Source: Bryobacterales bacterium
GTDB lineage: Bacteria > Acidobacteriota > Terriglobia > Bryobacterales > Bryobacteraceae
NCBI GenBank assembly: GCA_003517725.1
Contig: DOZZ01000006.1
Coordinates: 2,602-10,782 of the forward strand
DNA: 8,181 nt
Direction: 5' to 3'
In this document: positions 6,216 through 8,181 of the stretch, piece after piece
Position numbering within the stretch: position 1 is the first letter of the stretch
Layout: every line of letters begins with the position of its first letter
Translations under genes and position numbers: made by a program
Notes under the pieces: generated by a model
Databases searched by the model: none
What the model saw: the letters and a program-made list of their open reading frames with translations, nothing else
What the model was told of the DNA's origin: nothing

Positions 6216-6250
6216 GTTTGGCGCAGAGTGGCTCAGACGGTGCGCCAAAC
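6216..6250. repeat. Perfect 10-bp inverted repeat upstream of the histidine kinase
   Basis: GTTTGGCGCA (6216-6225) and TGCGCCAAAC (6241-6250) are exact inverted copies with a 15-nt spacer. The near arm is 34 bp from the kinase start codon. Arms separated by about two and a half helical turns could be a dimer-bound operator; as RNA it would be a hairpin with a large loop. No T-run follows on either strand, so it is not a typical terminator. Confidence 0.5.
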
Positions 6251-6387
6251 AGCGCCGCCAAGCCCACAAGGATTGGCTTCATCTCAAAAGCTGCAAGCCT
6301 CTTCTTCTGTAGTGCGGCTTTCAAGCTGCCGGCGCCTTCAGCCGCCGTCTTCGAATCTGGTTTTAATCCGTTCTATCATCAGACGAA
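6251..6387. other. Non-coding gap between inverted repeat and muramidase
   Basis: This stretch has no supported gene. It contains an imperfect hairpin-forming segment (AAGCTGCAAGCC near 6288 against GGCTTTCAAGCTGCC near 6316) that may be the remnant of a dispersed intergenic repeat. A weak -10-like TATCAT (6374-6379) precedes the muramidase start by only 8 nt. Confidence 0.3.
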
Positions 6388-7161
6388 ATGGACTTCGTAC
6401 GACGATCCCTCGCATTAAGTCCGGAGGGACTTGCGGACGTGGCGCAGACCCTGTCCGTCGGAGCAGCCTCGATCTGGGCCGTGCTCGAAGTCGAAACCTC
6501 CGGCTGCGGCTTCCTGGAAGACCGCCGGCCCACCATTCTCTACGAGCGGCATATTTTCCATCGCCTGACCGGCGGCCGCTTTGACGACGGCGACATCAGC
6601 AGCCCGGTATGCGGCGGGTATGGCGCGTTCGGCGGCCATCAGTACGATCGCTTAAACCGCGCCATCGCGCTCGACTCCAATGCCGCGCTCCAGAGCGCCA
6701 GTTGGGGTCTGGGACAGATTATGGGCGAGAATTTCCGCGAGGCCGGCTTCGCTTCGGTGGAAGACATGGTCTCGGCCATGAGCGATTCCGAAGACGCGCA
6801 ACTGGCCGCGGTCGCGGCTTTCATCAGCGCGCGCGGTTTCGCGTCCGCGTTGCGCGCCCAGGACTGGTCTACTTTCGCGCGTGGCTACAACGGCCCGGCT
6901 TATGCCAAAAATCAGTACGACATCCGGCTGCGCGGCGAATTTCAGAAGTTCTGCAACGGCCCCACGCCGGATCTGCGGGCGCGCACGGCGCAACTCTACC
7001 TGCGCTACCGCGGCTTCTCGCCGGGCCCGGTGGATGGCGTGCCCGGTCACCTGACGCGCTGCGCCGTCTCGCAATTCCAGCAGCAGCGCGGTCTTCCGGT
7101 CACCGGCGAGATCGACGACGCACTGATCGCGATGCTGGCGCCGCCAGCTATTCCGGCTTGA
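6388..7161 (+). CDS. Endolysin-like N-acetylmuramidase with C-terminal peptidoglycan-binding domain
   Basis: 257 residues. Residues about 15-188 match the N-acetylmuramidase (DUF3380) family: AVLEVETSG (31-39, likely catalytic E34), RPTILYERHIF (47-57), GGYG (76-79), ALQSASWGLGQIMG (100-113) and YNGPAY (167-172). Residues about 194-250 are a peptidoglycan_binding_1 domain (LYLRYRGFSPGPVDGVPG, AVSQFQQQRGL). The enzyme should cleave the glycan backbone of peptidoglycan. No signal peptide or membrane segment is visible, so export must be by another route (holin-like release, lysis, a secretion system) or the protein is a domesticated phage endolysin. An in-frame TAA at 6364-6366 makes ATG 6388 the first possible start; its ribosome site is weak. 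No phage genes adjoin it. Its 3' end overlaps the convergent LOG-family gene by 14 bp. Confidence 0.9.
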   Translation: MDFVRRSLALSPEGLADVAQTLSVGAASIWAVLEVETSGCGFLEDRRPTILYERHIFHRLTGGRFDDGDISSPVCGGYGAFGGHQYDRLNRAIALDSNAALQSASWGLGQIMGENFREAGFASVEDMVSAMSDSEDAQLAAVAAFISARGFASALRAQDWSTFARGYNGPAYAKNQYDIRLRGEFQKFCNGPTPDLRARTAQLYLRYRGFSPGPVDGVPGHLTRCAVSQFQQQRGLPVTGEIDDALIAMLAPPAIPA

Positions 7162-7930
7162 CGGAATGCGCGATGGCCGGCGTTTCGCGTGCCGCGGTAT
7201 CGACGTGTGGTGTGAGCGCCGTTTCGAGGAACTGCATCGCCTCCTGCGGCGTGTCCGCGAAAGTGAACAGGTCCAAATCCTCGCGCGCGATCACGCCGTG
7301 GCGCACCAGCGCTTCGAAGTTGATGATCTCGGTCCAATACCTCTTGCCGTAGAGCACGATGGAAATTTTCTTGGCGAGCTTCTGCGTCTGCACCAGGGTC
7401 AGCAACTCGAACATTTCATCCAGCGTGCCGAAACCGCCAGGGAACACCACCATGGCCTTGGCCAGGTAAGCGAACCAGAACTTGCGCATGAAGAAGTAAT
7501 GGAACTCGAAGCTCAGGTCTGGCGTGATGTAGTCGTTCGGAAACTGTTCGAAGGGCAGCCCGATGTTGAGGCCGACGGTTTTGCCGCCGGCATCCATGGC
7601 CCCGCGATTGGCGGCTTCCATGATGCCAGGACCGCCGCCGCTGGTCACGACGAAACGGCAGGTTTGTCCGTTGAACTGGGCGGCCCAGGCCGTAACCAAG
7701 CGCGCCAGTTCGCGCGCGTCGCGATAATACTGGCCCAACGGCCCGTCCTCTTGCAGCCGCGCCGAGCCGAAGAAGACCACGGTGTCCTGAATCTTCTGGT
7801 GGCGAAAATGGCTGAGCGGCTCCAGATACTCCGACAGAATGCGCAGCGGGCGCGCGTCGGCGCCTTTCAGAAAACCTTCATTTTGATAAGCGAGCGGCGG
7901 ACGGGGCGCGTGCGCAGTGCGATCGGTCAT
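7148..7930 (-). CDS. LOG-family protein (TIGR00730 Rossmann fold)
   Basis: 260 residues. The nucleotide-binding fold carries the family motifs FGSAR (54-58), SGGGPGIMEAAN (97-108), the MRK segment (148-150) and PGGFGTLDE (164-172). Characterised relatives are cytokinin-riboside 5'-monophosphate phosphoribohydrolases or related nucleotide-5'-monophosphate nucleosidases; older records mislabel them as lysine decarboxylases. The N-terminal 45 residues and C-terminal 25 residues extend beyond the core. The true substrate cannot be read from the sequence. Its ATG (7930) overlaps the lpxD stop in ATGA, so it is translated with the lipid A gene. The 3' end overlaps the convergent muramidase by 14 bp, leaving no room for a separate terminator. 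Confidence 0.93.
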   Translation of the reverse strand: MTDRTAHAPRPPLAYQNEGFLKGADARPLRILSEYLEPLSHFRHQKIQDTVVFFGSARLQEDGPLGQYYRDARELARLVTAWAAQFNGQTCRFVVTSGGGPGIMEAANRGAMDAGGKTVGLNIGLPFEQFPNDYITPDLSFEFHYFFMRKFWFAYLAKAMVVFPGGFGTLDEMFELLTLVQTQKLAKKISIVLYGKRYWTEIINFEALVRHGVIAREDLDLFTFADTPQEAMQFLETALTPHVDTAARETPAIAHSVKPE

Positions 7931-8181
7931 GGGCGTTCCAGTGTTTCGACTCTCTTCTTAAGATCTCGGATCAGTTTCCAAAGCTCCGGCAGTTTCGGAA
8001 AGGTGGTGATAGCGCGCAGCCAATCGCCGGCCGCGAATGCCGGCGAGCCCGACATGCGGCTGCCCGCCGGCACGTCGCCGCCGATGCCGCTCTGCGCATA
8101 AATGATGGCGCCTTCGTGGATGGTGAGATGTCCCGAAATGCCCACCTGCCCGGCCAGCAGCACGTCTTTTTCGAGGATGGA
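7927..8181 (-). CDS. lpxD: UDP-3-O-acylglucosamine N-acyltransferase, C-terminal part (5' end outside window)
   Basis: 84 residues of the C-terminus are visible, open to the right edge (SILEKDVLLAGQVG at the edge). Left-handed beta-helix hexapeptide repeats (VLLAGQVGISGHLTI, AIIYAQSGI) are followed by the family's exit segment VPAGSRMSGSPA and a helical tail (LPELWKLIRDLKKRVETLERP). The tail and the GHLTI turn match the end of LpxD, whose beta-helix places a second N-linked acyl chain on UDP-3-O-acylglucosamine in lipid A synthesis. LpxA is less likely because it lacks this SGSP-plus-LKKRVETLE ending. The stop TGA overlaps the ATG of the LOG gene. The acceptor-binding N-terminal domain and the main catalytic His lie outside the window. 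Confidence 0.85.
   Translation of the reverse strand, partial: SILEKDVLLAGQVGISGHLTIHEGAIIYAQSGIGGDVPAGSRMSGSPAFAAGDWLRAITTFPKLPELWKLIRDLKKRVETLERP

Noticed and set aside
6281..6340. Imperfect inverted segments resembling an intergenic repeat element
   Set aside because: The arms pair only over short interrupted stretches and no second copy is present in the window, so a repeat family cannot be claimed.
6609..7352. 247-codon open frame on the plus strand
   Set aside because: It is an Arg-rich out-of-frame reading of the muramidase gene running into the antisense of the LOG gene; composition is typical of a shadow frame.
7166..8101. 311-codon open frame on the plus strand
   Set aside because: It is antisense to the well-supported LOG and lpxD genes, has no recognisable domain, and long antisense frames are expected in high-GC coding DNA.

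Overview
The window looks like chromosomal DNA of a high-GC Gram-negative bacterium. A lipid A gene (lpxD C-terminus) and a predicted outer-membrane barrel protein show a diderm envelope. Protein style and gene mix suggest an acidobacterium of the Solibacter/Bryobacter kind, but this is an impression from the sequence, not a demonstrated assignment. No RNA genes, CRISPR arrays or insertion sequences were seen. Coding density is high; the four gaps longer than a few bases are 1512-1669, 2573-2807, 4200-4280 and 6182-6387.

Layout. (1) Positions 1-2572, minus strand: a two-gene cytochrome cluster. The upstream gene (1670-2572) encodes an exported c-type cytochrome with two CxxCH sites. The downstream gene (1-1511, cut by the left edge) encodes a signal peptide, one CMTCH haem site and then a long beta-barrel-like region. 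This is the architecture of fused cytochrome-porins such as Cyc2. (2) Positions 2808-4199, plus strand: a complete NtrC-type sigma-54 activator transcribed divergently from the cytochromes. (3) Positions 4281-6181, minus strand: a PAS-PAS histidine kinase and a stand-alone receiver protein overlapping by 4 bp, converging on the activator with a 10-bp-stem hairpin between them. (4) Positions 6388-7161, plus strand: a phage-endolysin-like muramidase with a peptidoglycan-binding domain and no signal peptide. (5) Positions 7148-8181, minus strand: lpxD (partial) followed by a LOG-family gene, again overlapping by 4 bp.

How it may work together. The notable unit is positions 1-6181. Both cytochrome genes have a plausible -24/-12 (sigma-54) element about 35 bp upstream of the predicted transcript start-to-codon interval, and both upstream regions carry the same 11-bp sequence with a palindromic AGTT-N-AACT core. 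A sigma-54 activator starts in the same divergent region, and a kinase/receiver pair lies directly behind it. The reading proposed here is a signal-controlled electron-transfer module at the outer membrane: kinase, then receiver or activator, then sigma-54 transcription of a periplasmic dihaem cytochrome and an outer-membrane cytochrome-porin. The genes and motifs are visible; the regulatory wiring and the electron donor or acceptor are inference.
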